Assembly: GCF_900142475.1 (NCBI RefSeq)
Contig: NZ_FRAY01000006.1
Coordinates: forward strand, 1 to 64,000
DNA: 64,000 bases
From: Fibrobacter sp. UWH4
Lineage (GTDB): Bacteria; Fibrobacterota; Fibrobacteria; Fibrobacterales; Fibrobacteraceae
Direction: 5' to 3'
Shown here in pieces: positions 55,093 through 62,577 of this stretch. Each line of letters opens with the position of its first letter. Position 1 is the stretch's first letter. The notes below the pieces were generated by a model. That model did not search any database. It worked only from the letters and a program-made list of their open reading frames with translations, and was not told the origin of the DNA. The position numbers and the translations under genes are program-made.

Positions 55093-57195
55093 TCACTTCA
55101 CCGTCACGCGCATCGCCTTGGAAAGGCCAATTCTGCGCACAATGTAGGCGCCGTTTGCATAGCCCGCCTGTTTGAGGGTCGCCGAGAGATTCGTTCCGAC
55201 ATTATCGATGCGGCCGAGGAACTTGCCTGTCGCACCGAACACGTTGTAAGAGGCATTCTGCTGCGGGGCAAGGCGAATTTCTTGAGCAAGCTTCAGCGGA
55301 TTGTTCGGATCTTCGAACTTGATCCAGTCCACGTTCAGATATTCACCCGTAATGAGAAGCTTGAGTACATGTTCTCCCTTCTTGAGTTCCACGGAACCGA
55401 GTTCCGTTTCCTTGTAAACGTCAAACTTTTCTTCGTCGGTCTTTAAGCCAGTAAGCGATTCCGTAACGGGTTCACCATCGACAAACAGCTGGAGGCCCGC
55501 CGTCTCAAAGGGAGTCGCCAGGTTTGCCGTGATATCGTACTTGGCATCGGCAGCGACATTGACCGTATATTCGAGCCATTCATCCGCCTTCGTGTAGCCG
55601 ATGGCATAGCCTTCACAATCCTTGGTATTGCTTTCGTCGGAGCAGCCAAAGCCAACGACATCGACTTCGTCTTCGCGGTAGGCCTTGCCCTGGTTTTCGC
55701 GGTCGGCATCGTAGAAGGCCTTGTTGTGTCCGCCTTCGTCATAATTTTCAGCCTCGATGACTCCCGGAATCGTTGCAGCGACACCCTTGTACGGAGTCTG
55801 CGGAACGGCGGTCTTTTCGCTTTCCATGTACCAGTAATCGAAATCGAAACCACCTTGTTTTACAACAAAGTAAAGGTCATCAACCCCGGCAGCGTTTTCT
55901 ACATCAAAGGAATTTTCTTCCCACTTGGAACTTGCAGGCACATTGATGGTGGCAAGCAAGGCGCCCGTCTCGGAGCCCGCATGGACTTCAAGTTTGCCGC
56001 CGTTGCCCTTGGTGCAAAGGATAATGCGGTCGGCACCGTCACCCATATCGACAGAACGCACCTTGGTATAGAAACCAGTACTCATTCCGGTCAGGTAGAC
56101 ATTACCCGATTCCACCGCCACATGGTTGATGATGGTATAGTTGCCGCCATCGGGATCACGAGGCTTGTCGACAGTCATGCCGCCTACCCACGCCTTGGTT
56201 TCAGCTTCGACGCGCTCGAACGGGTCCAGGTTCTTGATCGGTTTCTTGACGCCGTCGTTGGTGGACTTGATGGTCGGAATAGAACCGTCGGCATTCCAGG
56301 TAAATTCCTCGATTGCAGTAGAGCGGCTATAACCGCCACCGTTCACGTTCTTCTGGTTATGGTAGAAGAAGAAACTGCGCCCCTTGAAATCGATAAGGCC
56401 GGAATGGTTGGTGAACGCCGTATTGTTGCCCTGGTCCATGATGACACCGCCCCAGGTCCACGGGCCCGTCGGGGAATCACTCGTAGAGTACGAAATCTTT
56501 TCGGGCACGCCGTGGGAGGCATAAATCATGTAATACTTCTTGCCGCGCTTGTGAATCCACGGACCTTCGGTGTACTTGGAATCCTCTCCGTTCGGAGCAA
56601 AACCACGGCTCATGTCGGTCACCTTGATATCGCCATCGAACGAAATCATGTCTTCCTTGAGTTTGGCATAATAAAGCTTCGGGTTGCCCCAATAGAGGTA
56701 AGCCTGTCCGTCGTCGTCAATCCATACGGTCGGATCGATGTAGTCCCAGTTCGGCCCCGCAAGGTGCTTGCCGTTCAAAGCGTCCTTGAAGGGACCTTCG
56801 GGTCTGTCGGCCACGGCCACGTTGATGGCGCGTCCGCCCCGGGTCGATTCCACGGTCACGTAGTAGTAGTACTTGCCGTTACGGCGCACCACCTGGGCAG
56901 CCCAGTCACCGTTCTTCTTGGCATTTCCGCCAAAGTCCTCGTTCGAAAGGATGAGCGCGCCGCGATCAGTCCAGTTCACCATATCGGTGGTGCAGGAGAC
57001 GCGCCAACCGTGCATGGTAAAGAAGTGGCCGCCTTCATCGTTACCCGTGTACACGCAAACGGTATCGCCGAACACGACCGGAGCCGGGTCCGGAGAATAG
57101 TAGGTCTGGATAATCGGATTATCTGCCATGGCCGAGGTGCAGAGCCCGAAACCAATGAGGGCGACGGCCGTCCTGACGCTCTTCGCAAACTTCAT
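55093..57195 (-). CDS. secreted GH43 glycosidase with CBM6-type modules and T9SS-like tail
   Basis: A 700-residue exported enzyme, probably an arabinofuranosidase or xylosidase acting on hemicellulose. Signal peptide 1-24 (SAMA). The five-bladed GH43 propeller (about 26-325) has the base Asp36 (SPDPAP), the pKa-modulating Asp in DYIDPTVW and the acid Glu210 (YTEGPW). Two CBM6/35-like domains follow (about 327-465, FERVEAETKAWVGG; about 478-640, GVIEAENYDEGG). The last ~55 residues (YNVFGATGKFL, NGAYIVRRI, MRVTVK) are T9SS-like. AAAGGGATG precedes the ATG by a few bases. The exact linkage specificity is not deducible. Confidence 0.92.
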   Translation of the reverse strand: MKFAKSVRTAVALIGFGLCTSAMADNPIIQTYYSPDPAPVVFGDTVCVYTGNDEGGHFFTMHGWRVSCTTDMVNWTDRGALILSNEDFGGNAKKNGDWAAQVVRRNGKYYYYVTVESTRGGRAINVAVADRPEGPFKDALNGKHLAGPNWDYIDPTVWIDDDGQAYLYWGNPKLYYAKLKEDMISFDGDIKVTDMSRGFAPNGEDSKYTEGPWIHKRGKKYYMIYASHGVPEKISYSTSDSPTGPWTWGGVIMDQGNNTAFTNHSGLIDFKGRSFFFYHNQKNVNGGGYSRSTAIEEFTWNADGSIPTIKSTNDGVKKPIKNLDPFERVEAETKAWVGGMTVDKPRDPDGGNYTIINHVAVESGNVYLTGMSTGFYTKVRSVDMGDGADRIILCTKGNGGKLEVHAGSETGALLATINVPASSKWEENSFDVENAAGVDDLYFVVKQGGFDFDYWYMESEKTAVPQTPYKGVAATIPGVIEAENYDEGGHNKAFYDADRENQGKAYREDEVDVVGFGCSDESNTKDCEGYAIGYTKADEWLEYTVNVAADAKYDITANLATPFETAGLQLFVDGEPVTESLTGLKTDEEKFDVYKETELGSVELKKGEHVLKLLITGEYLNVDWIKFEDPNNPLKLAQEIRLAPQQNASYNVFGATGKFLGRIDNVGTNLSATLKQAGYANGAYIVRRIGLSKAMRVTVK

Positions 57196-57344
57196 ATTTC
57201 ATCCCTTTTCGCCTCAAAAAGGCGACTTTCATAACTCACCGGTATAAAGTTATCCCTAAAAACGATGAAAAATCCACGCAAAGGGCATCTTTGCGTGGAC
57301 AAGTTATCAATAAATGGCGATTTTTAGTCGAATTTAGCCGTTTT

Positions 57345-58892
57345 TCACTTATTTGGGCGAGAACGGTCCTGCAATCTAGCGGCTTCTTCGCGCATGCGCT
57401 TGCGGGCGCGTGAACCGGGGCGGTTCCTGCCGATAGTGCGGTGGCCTTCCTGATTCTGAGGATTACCGCCGTTCGGCTTTTCGCGATTTTGCGGAGACTG
57501 CTTCTGCTGATTTTTCGGTTTTTGCTGATTTTGCGATTTCTGTTGATTTTGCGCCTTGGAGGCGTTATGCTGCGGGCGCGGAGCGTTCTGCAGGTCGCGA
57601 GCATCCCGTTCCTGGTTTTCGCGACGGTCGCGGTTTTCATGGCGATTCTGCCCGCCACGATTCTGCTTATTGCCGTGACGGTTGCCTTGGGGGAATCCGC
57701 GGCCGCGGGCGTTGCGCATTTCGCTTTCGGGAGTCTCCTTTTGCGGGGGCGGGAGCTTCTCGAAAATGGCCTTGTCACCTTCGGGAATACTGATGCGGGT
57801 CAGTTTCTCGATGGCACGCAGATCCTGTTCCTCGTCGGGGGCGCAGAACGAGATGGCAATACCGTCTTTCCCTGCGCGGGCGGTACGACCGATGCGGTGC
57901 ACAAAAGTTTCGGGAACATCGGGCAGGTCGTAGTTGAACACATGCGACACGTCGTCCACGTCGATTCCACGGGCGGCGATATCCGTCGCGACCAGTACGC
58001 GAATTTGTTCGCACTTGAAGTTGCCCAAGGCTTCTTGCCTGCGGTTCTGGCTCTTGTTGCCGTGAATCGCAGCGCACTTGATGCCCGCCTTTTCGAGTAC
58101 GCGCGTTATCTTGTCTGCACCGTGCTTGGTGCGGCTGAACACCAGCACCTTTTTCATCTCGGGATGCGCGAGCAGGAGTTCCTTGAGGAGCGCTCCCTTG
58201 CGGCGCTTGTCGATACGGTAAAGTTCCTGATGGATGCGTTCGATGGGCGTGCTCTGCGGCGCCACCTCGACCCGCACCGGGTTCGGGCGGAGAATTGTCG
58301 CGGCAAGCTTCGTGATATCGTCGGGCATGGTCGCGCTGAAGAACAGGTTCTGCCTATTCTGCGGAAGGAGCGCCACCACCTTGCGGATATCGTGGATAAA
58401 ACCCATATCGAGCATACGGTCGGCCTCGTCGAGCACGAAGAATTCCAGCGCCTTCAGCGAAACAGCCTTCTGGTTGATAAGATCCAAGAGGCGGCCCGGA
58501 GTCGCCACCAACACGTCGACACCGCGGATCAAATTACGCTTTTGCGAAACATCGCTCACGCCACCGAAAATGCAAGCCGTCGAAATGGCCGTAAACTGCG
58601 CGTACTGCTTAAAGCAATCCTCCACCTGGATCGCGAGTTCACGCGTCGGCAAAAGAATCAGCGCACGGCAAGTTTTCGGAGCACGGAACTTGCCCGAATC
58701 CAGCAACAGCTGCAGAATAGGGAGCGCGAAGGCAGCCGTCTTTCCCGTACCCGTCTGCGCAATGCCCAGCAAGTCCTTGCCCTCGAGCAAACTAGGGATG
58801 GACTGTTCCTGGATAGGAGTCGGCTGTTCGTAGCCTACAGCGCGGACAGCACGCTGCAAGGGATTAGCGAGAGGAAGTTCCGAAAAAAGCAT
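57345..58892 (-). CDS. DEAD-box RNA helicase, RhlE-like, with Asn/Gln/Arg-rich tail
   Basis: A 515-residue RNA helicase. The Q motif (GYEQPTPIQEQSIP), motif I AQTGTGKT, motif II DEAD, motif III SAT, and motif VI HRIGRTARAG are all present in a core of about 375 residues. The C-terminal ~135 residues are extremely rich in Asn, Gln, Arg and Lys, with repeated NQQK units, as in helicases that bind rRNA or form condensates. It likely acts in ribosome assembly or RNA turnover, perhaps in the cold. The ATG at 58892 begins the conserved LFSELPL; upstream residues are not conserved. Confidence 0.93.
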   Translation of the reverse strand: MLFSELPLANPLQRAVRAVGYEQPTPIQEQSIPSLLEGKDLLGIAQTGTGKTAAFALPILQLLLDSGKFRAPKTCRALILLPTRELAIQVEDCFKQYAQFTAISTACIFGGVSDVSQKRNLIRGVDVLVATPGRLLDLINQKAVSLKALEFFVLDEADRMLDMGFIHDIRKVVALLPQNRQNLFFSATMPDDITKLAATILRPNPVRVEVAPQSTPIERIHQELYRIDKRRKGALLKELLLAHPEMKKVLVFSRTKHGADKITRVLEKAGIKCAAIHGNKSQNRRQEALGNFKCEQIRVLVATDIAARGIDVDDVSHVFNYDLPDVPETFVHRIGRTARAGKDGIAISFCAPDEEQDLRAIEKLTRISIPEGDKAIFEKLPPPQKETPESEMRNARGRGFPQGNRHGNKQNRGGQNRHENRDRRENQERDARDLQNAPRPQHNASKAQNQQKSQNQQKPKNQQKQSPQNREKPNGGNPQNQEGHRTIGRNRPGSRARKRMREEAARLQDRSRPNK

Positions 58893-58915
58893 AAATATAC
58901 GAATATCCCCGACAG

Positions 58916-58947
58916 ATCCTATCGCCACTACGCGGCGCTAGGATGAC
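58916..58947. repeat. GGATGAC-tailed palindrome between the helicase and glucokinase genes
   Basis: CCTATCGCC and GGCGCTAGG form an imperfect stem, ending with GGATGAC as in the elements at 7903, 39446, 39681 and 47874. Confidence 0.6.
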
Positions 58948-58964
58948 AGGGGATGAATTTAAGA

Positions 58965-60032
58965 TTACTTCTGCAAGTTCAGGCTTGCGTTTGCGGCACC
59001 GTACAGGCTGATACTGTAATCCTTGATGATGTACACCGGGATCTTGTTCAGGAGCGGACGGATGTTCGGGTTGTAGTTCTTTTCGAAATACTTCATGAAC
59101 AAATTGTCGCGTTCAAGCCAGCGCAGGTCCTTCTGCACCGTACCGCCGGCCAGATAGAAACCGCCCAGCGGGAGGAAGAGCGTGGCGGCATCGCTTGCAA
59201 AGCGTGCAAGCATCTTCACGAACAGGCGCATCATTTCGGCGGCCACCGGATCGGTGTCGCTCGCACGGCTGATATATTTCGGACGGTCGTTCGGTTCGGT
59301 TTCTTCAATCTTCTTGAAGGCTTCATTATCGGGAACGCCGCGGGTTTCCTTCCACCATTCGTACATGTTACGGAGACCCATGCCGGACACAAGCGGTTCT
59401 ACGCCAGGAACTGCACCGAGTTTCTTTTCCATGTAGTCGTGGAATTCCTGGGAATCCTTGTCGAACGGAGCGAAAGTGGAATGGCCGCCTTCGGAGCAGG
59501 CCGGAATGTACTTTTCGCCGTCAAAAGCGAGGAAACCGACGCCCATGCCGGTGCCCGGGCCGACAACTGCCTTGGTCGTCTTTTGCGGGGCGGGCTTGCT
59601 GCCGTCGGTGTGAGCCAGCTGGTGAATCTGGGCCGGGTCATTCACGTCGAGAGTCGGGATGCCGTAGCTGATTGCCATGAAGTCGTTGATCACGAGCGTC
59701 GGGATTCCCGTCGCATCGGTGATGGCGTCGCCATCGACACTCCACGGGAGGTTCGTCATGACGCACTTGTTAGCAGCCACGGGGCCCGCGGCGCTGATGC
59801 AGATGTGGGACGGCTTGAGGTCTGCGCGGCTTTCTACGGCAATGCGGAGCGTTTCGCGAATAGGTTCAATCAGTCCGCAAATGTCCTTGGACGGGCAATC
59901 CGTTTCAAGAATCAGCGTAAACTTGCCATCCTTGTAACCGACCATGCCGAGGTTCGTGTTCGTACCACCAATATCGCCTGCCAAAACGAGGCGATCAAAC
60001 TTTGCATCGGGATTAAGCCATTTGATTTCCAT
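58965..60032 (-). CDS. glk: glucokinase
   Basis: A 355-residue ATP-dependent glucose kinase of the bacterial Glk family, cytosolic. The phosphate-binding loop GDIGGTNTNLGM is at about residues 15-26; catalytic Asp is in the TLVINDFMAIS segment; VGPGTGMGVGFL and SEGGHSTFAPFD are glucose- and nucleotide-site segments. GGAG lies 7 nt before the ATG at 60032; an in-frame TTG 12 nt upstream is less likely. It would trap glucose released from cellodextrins. It lies 29 nt downstream of the Rrf2 regulator gene on the same strand. Confidence 0.93.
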   Translation of the reverse strand: MEIKWLNPDAKFDRLVLAGDIGGTNTNLGMVGYKDGKFTLILETDCPSKDICGLIEPIRETLRIAVESRADLKPSHICISAAGPVAANKCVMTNLPWSVDGDAITDATGIPTLVINDFMAISYGIPTLDVNDPAQIHQLAHTDGSKPAPQKTTKAVVGPGTGMGVGFLAFDGEKYIPACSEGGHSTFAPFDKDSQEFHDYMEKKLGAVPGVEPLVSGMGLRNMYEWWKETRGVPDNEAFKKIEETEPNDRPKYISRASDTDPVAAEMMRLFVKMLARFASDAATLFLPLGGFYLAGGTVQKDLRWLERDNLFMKYFEKNYNPNIRPLLNKIPVYIIKDYSISLYGAANASLNLQK

Positions 60033-60061
60033 AGAAAACTCCAATTTTTTTTACAAGATAG

Positions 60062-60520
60062 TTAAAGTCCACATTTCAGGGTCTTGCCGTGAAGTTCCCT
60101 GCCTTTATTTTCGGGCACATTCCGCAAGAACTGCTCGAGCTTGATCCCTTCCAAATAGCTGCGGATCATGGAATTCAGTTCTTTCCAGACGGGAAGAGTC
60201 ACACAGATATCGGCACGTTCGCAGGAGTTCTCGGAATCGTCAAGGCACGCCACGGGAGACATTGAGGTTTCCACCAACGAAAGGATCTGCCAGACGCTAC
60301 AAGTCGAAGGTTCGCAGTTGAGCCTGTAGCCACCCGCCTTTCCGCGGGCTCCCGCAAGCAACTTTCCACGCACCAATGCGCCCAGGATTCCTTCGAGATA
60401 CTTCTCGGAAATCTGCTGGCGTTCGGCGAGTTCCTGCAATTTCACGTAATCGTCCCTGCCGTTATTCGCAAGGTCAATCATCACGCGAAGCGCGTAGCGT
60501 CCTTTAGTCGAAATTCTCAA
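60062..60520 (-). CDS. Rrf2-family transcription regulator (IscR-like)
   Basis: A 152-residue DNA-binding protein. The winged helix (MRISTKGRYALRVMIDLA, ISEKYLEGILGALVRGKLL, GARGKAGGYRL) is followed by three cysteines at 92, 100 and 106, close to Cys92/98/104 of IscR, so it may bind an iron-sulfur cluster. The start is TTG at 60520, giving the family's usual MRIS beginning, with GGAGAATAGGG upstream; it begins 2 nt after the FKBP stop. It may control glk downstream, Fe-S genes elsewhere, or both. Confidence 0.88.
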   Translation of the reverse strand: MRISTKGRYALRVMIDLANNGRDDYVKLQELAERQQISEKYLEGILGALVRGKLLAGARGKAGGYRLNCEPSTCSVWQILSLVETSMSPVACLDDSENSCERADICVTLPVWKELNSMIRSYLEGIKLEQFLRNVPENKGRELHGKTLKCGL

Positions 60521-60522
60521 CC

Positions 60523-61947
60523 CTATTCTCCTAGATATTCAACAGCGAAAATCAGCGTCGAGCCACCAGGAATCGGGCCTGCACCGCGGGCACCGTAGCC
60601 GAGTCCGGGCGGGACCACCAGGATTCTCTTTTCACCGGGAAGCATCCCCTGCACACCGAGTTCCCAGCCGCGGATCACGCGACCTGCTCCAAGCGTAAAG
60701 GCGAAAGCCTGCCCACGATCGCGGGAACTGTCGAACTTGTAACCGTTCGTGAGCCAGCCGGTGTAATGCACCTTCGCCACGTTACCCTTCTGTGCGGGTT
60801 CACCTTCGCCCTGTTTGATAACCGCATAGCGGAGACCTTCGGGGCCGTTTTCAAACGTGAGCGCCGTGGTATCTGGGAAGAAATCCATATTCGCGACAAC
60901 AGCCTCGTCCACTTCGGAACTCACCAGTTCCACGCGGAAAACCAGGGTGGAATTCGAGGGAATCATCGAGTAGGCCGTCGCACCGTAACCCATGGCAGGC
61001 GATACGCGGAACCAGCGGACTCCGCCTTCGCGCATGCCCTCGAGACCGACTTCCCAGCCCTTGATCATCTTGCCGGCACCCATTACGACCTGGAGCGGCT
61101 TGCCCATATCCTTGGAAGAACCGAACTTGCGGCCGGAAAGGAGCCAACCCGTGTAATGCGTCTTGAGCACGGAACCCACCACAGCGGGTTTTCCGCCACC
61201 GACCTTCTCGTCGTAAATCTTGAGGCCCTTGGCCGCTTCGCGCCACTTGAGGCCCTCGACATTCTTGGGAAACACGTCAGGTTCCATCGGCGGATCGGCA
61301 CTCACCAGTTCCACGATAAAGAACAGGTCAGAATATTCGGGAACGCCCTCGAGCGAGTTTTCGCCGTAGCCCATCTGGTAGGGCACATAGAGCTTGCGGA
61401 TTTCGCCGGGTTTCATGCCCACAAGGCCCTTTTCCCAGCCCTGGATCACAAGGCCCACGCCGAGCGTAAATTCAAGAGGTTCACCACCGGGGTATGATTC
61501 CGAGAAAAGCTTGAAACGGCTGTCCGAAGAAGCGGGAGCAATCGAATCCACAAAGGTCATCGGGGCGGCAGCAGAATCCACCGCCGGGACCTGAGCCACG
61601 GTATCTACAGGAGCCTTTGATTCTTCCTTCGACTTTTTCTTCTTGGATTTCGCGGACTTGTCCAACAATGCGGTCGTGCCAACTTTTGTCACACCGGCAA
61701 CTTGGTCGGAATTAAAGTCGTTCGCAAGGCGGAGGGAGTCGGCAATCCGCAGGGAATCCGCCAGCCGGGCCTTTTCGGCCAAGATCCTCACGCTGTCCAG
61801 ATACACGTAGCTCTTGTAATGCACCCTAATAAGCTGTCCTGCCCGAATGGAGTCCCCAGAGCCTTCCCTGACCGTCTCGACCTTGAAAGGAATGGCAAAA
61901 CAGGCACTGCACATCAGCAACACAAGAAAAATCTTCAATTTCGACAT
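60523..61947 (-). CDS. exported triple-domain FKBP peptidyl-prolyl isomerase
   Basis: A 474-residue protein with a signal peptide (about 1-18) and three FKBP domains. Domain 1 (about 20-215) is split by a ~90-residue insertion rich in Ala, Asp and Lys (KARLADSLRIADSLRLAND, KKKKSKEES). Domain 2 (about 240-345) and domain 3 (about 365-474) carry the standard VHYTGWL, GWEVGL and GYGA motifs; domain 3 has the most complete active site (FDSSRDRGQAFAF, PPGLGYGARG). It folds proline-containing proteins in the periplasm or at the outer membrane. AGGAG precedes the ATG. Leads the FKBP-rrf2-glk group. Confidence 0.9.
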   Translation of the reverse strand: MSKLKIFLVLLMCSACFAIPFKVETVREGSGDSIRAGQLIRVHYKSYVYLDSVRILAEKARLADSLRIADSLRLANDFNSDQVAGVTKVGTTALLDKSAKSKKKKSKEESKAPVDTVAQVPAVDSAAAPMTFVDSIAPASSDSRFKLFSESYPGGEPLEFTLGVGLVIQGWEKGLVGMKPGEIRKLYVPYQMGYGENSLEGVPEYSDLFFIVELVSADPPMEPDVFPKNVEGLKWREAAKGLKIYDEKVGGGKPAVVGSVLKTHYTGWLLSGRKFGSSKDMGKPLQVVMGAGKMIKGWEVGLEGMREGGVRWFRVSPAMGYGATAYSMIPSNSTLVFRVELVSSEVDEAVVANMDFFPDTTALTFENGPEGLRYAVIKQGEGEPAQKGNVAKVHYTGWLTNGYKFDSSRDRGQAFAFTLGAGRVIRGWELGVQGMLPGEKRILVVPPGLGYGARGAGPIPGGSTLIFAVEYLGE

Positions 61948-62013
61948 AAAATCTCCTGCCCCACAATTTAGAAAATTGCTAGTTTTGAAGGGTAACGAAT
62001 AATGGAATAAAAT

Positions 62014-62577
62014 ATGCTATCAGTCATTATCGTCATCGTGATTATTGTATTATCCGTAATACTCGCCGCTATCGGCGCGTATGTGGTTATCCATAGTTCC
62101 GACGAAAAGGACGAACCGAAGCGAGTCATCGATGTTTCGGGCCAGTACGCCGTCGTGGTACGCCCCGCCCGCGAATCGCTTTCCGCCGTAAAGCCCTCCG
62201 AGGCTTCGCTCAGGTCCTGGCTCGACACGCAGAACCTGCCTCCCGAAAAGAAAGAGGAACTCATCGCCCAATGGAACGCCTCGATGGAAGCCACCATCCG
62301 CACCATCGACGAAGGCGACAAGAACGGCACCGCCACCTACCGCATCGAACTCGGCCCCAAGGGCAAGGAATACGTGAAGTTCGTGAGCGACGAAAACTTT
62401 ATTACCCGCGAGCAGATTCGCAACCATGCGGAAATTCTGCCGCCCTATGTACTCGGCTGCGACTGCAGACTTCTCCCCAAGCAACCCTGGGAAAACCCGA
62501 GCAAGTCCGGCTGGAAAGCAGTCGTCCCTTCGCACGGCAACCACTACGACGTCCCCGACTGGAGGCACCTTGCGTAA
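62014..62577 (+). CDS. small membrane-anchored protein of unknown function
   Basis: A 187-residue protein with a single N-terminal membrane helix (VIIVIVIIVLSVILAAIGAYVVI) and a soluble domain of about 155 residues, largely charged (LRSWLDTQNLPPEKKEELIAQW), with a CDC motif (LGCDCRLL) near 150. The protein ends 8 nt inside the next gene, so translation is coupled. GGA precedes the ATG by about 7 nt. I do not recognise the family. Coupling with a PorV-like barrel gene suggests an envelope or secretion role. Confidence 0.65.
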   Translation: MLSVIIVIVIIVLSVILAAIGAYVVIHSSDEKDEPKRVIDVSGQYAVVVRPARESLSAVKPSEASLRSWLDTQNLPPEKKEELIAQWNASMEATIRTIDEGDKNGTATYRIELGPKGKEYVKFVSDENFITREQIRNHAEILPPYVLGCDCRLLPKQPWENPSKSGWKAVVPSHGNHYDVPDWRHLA

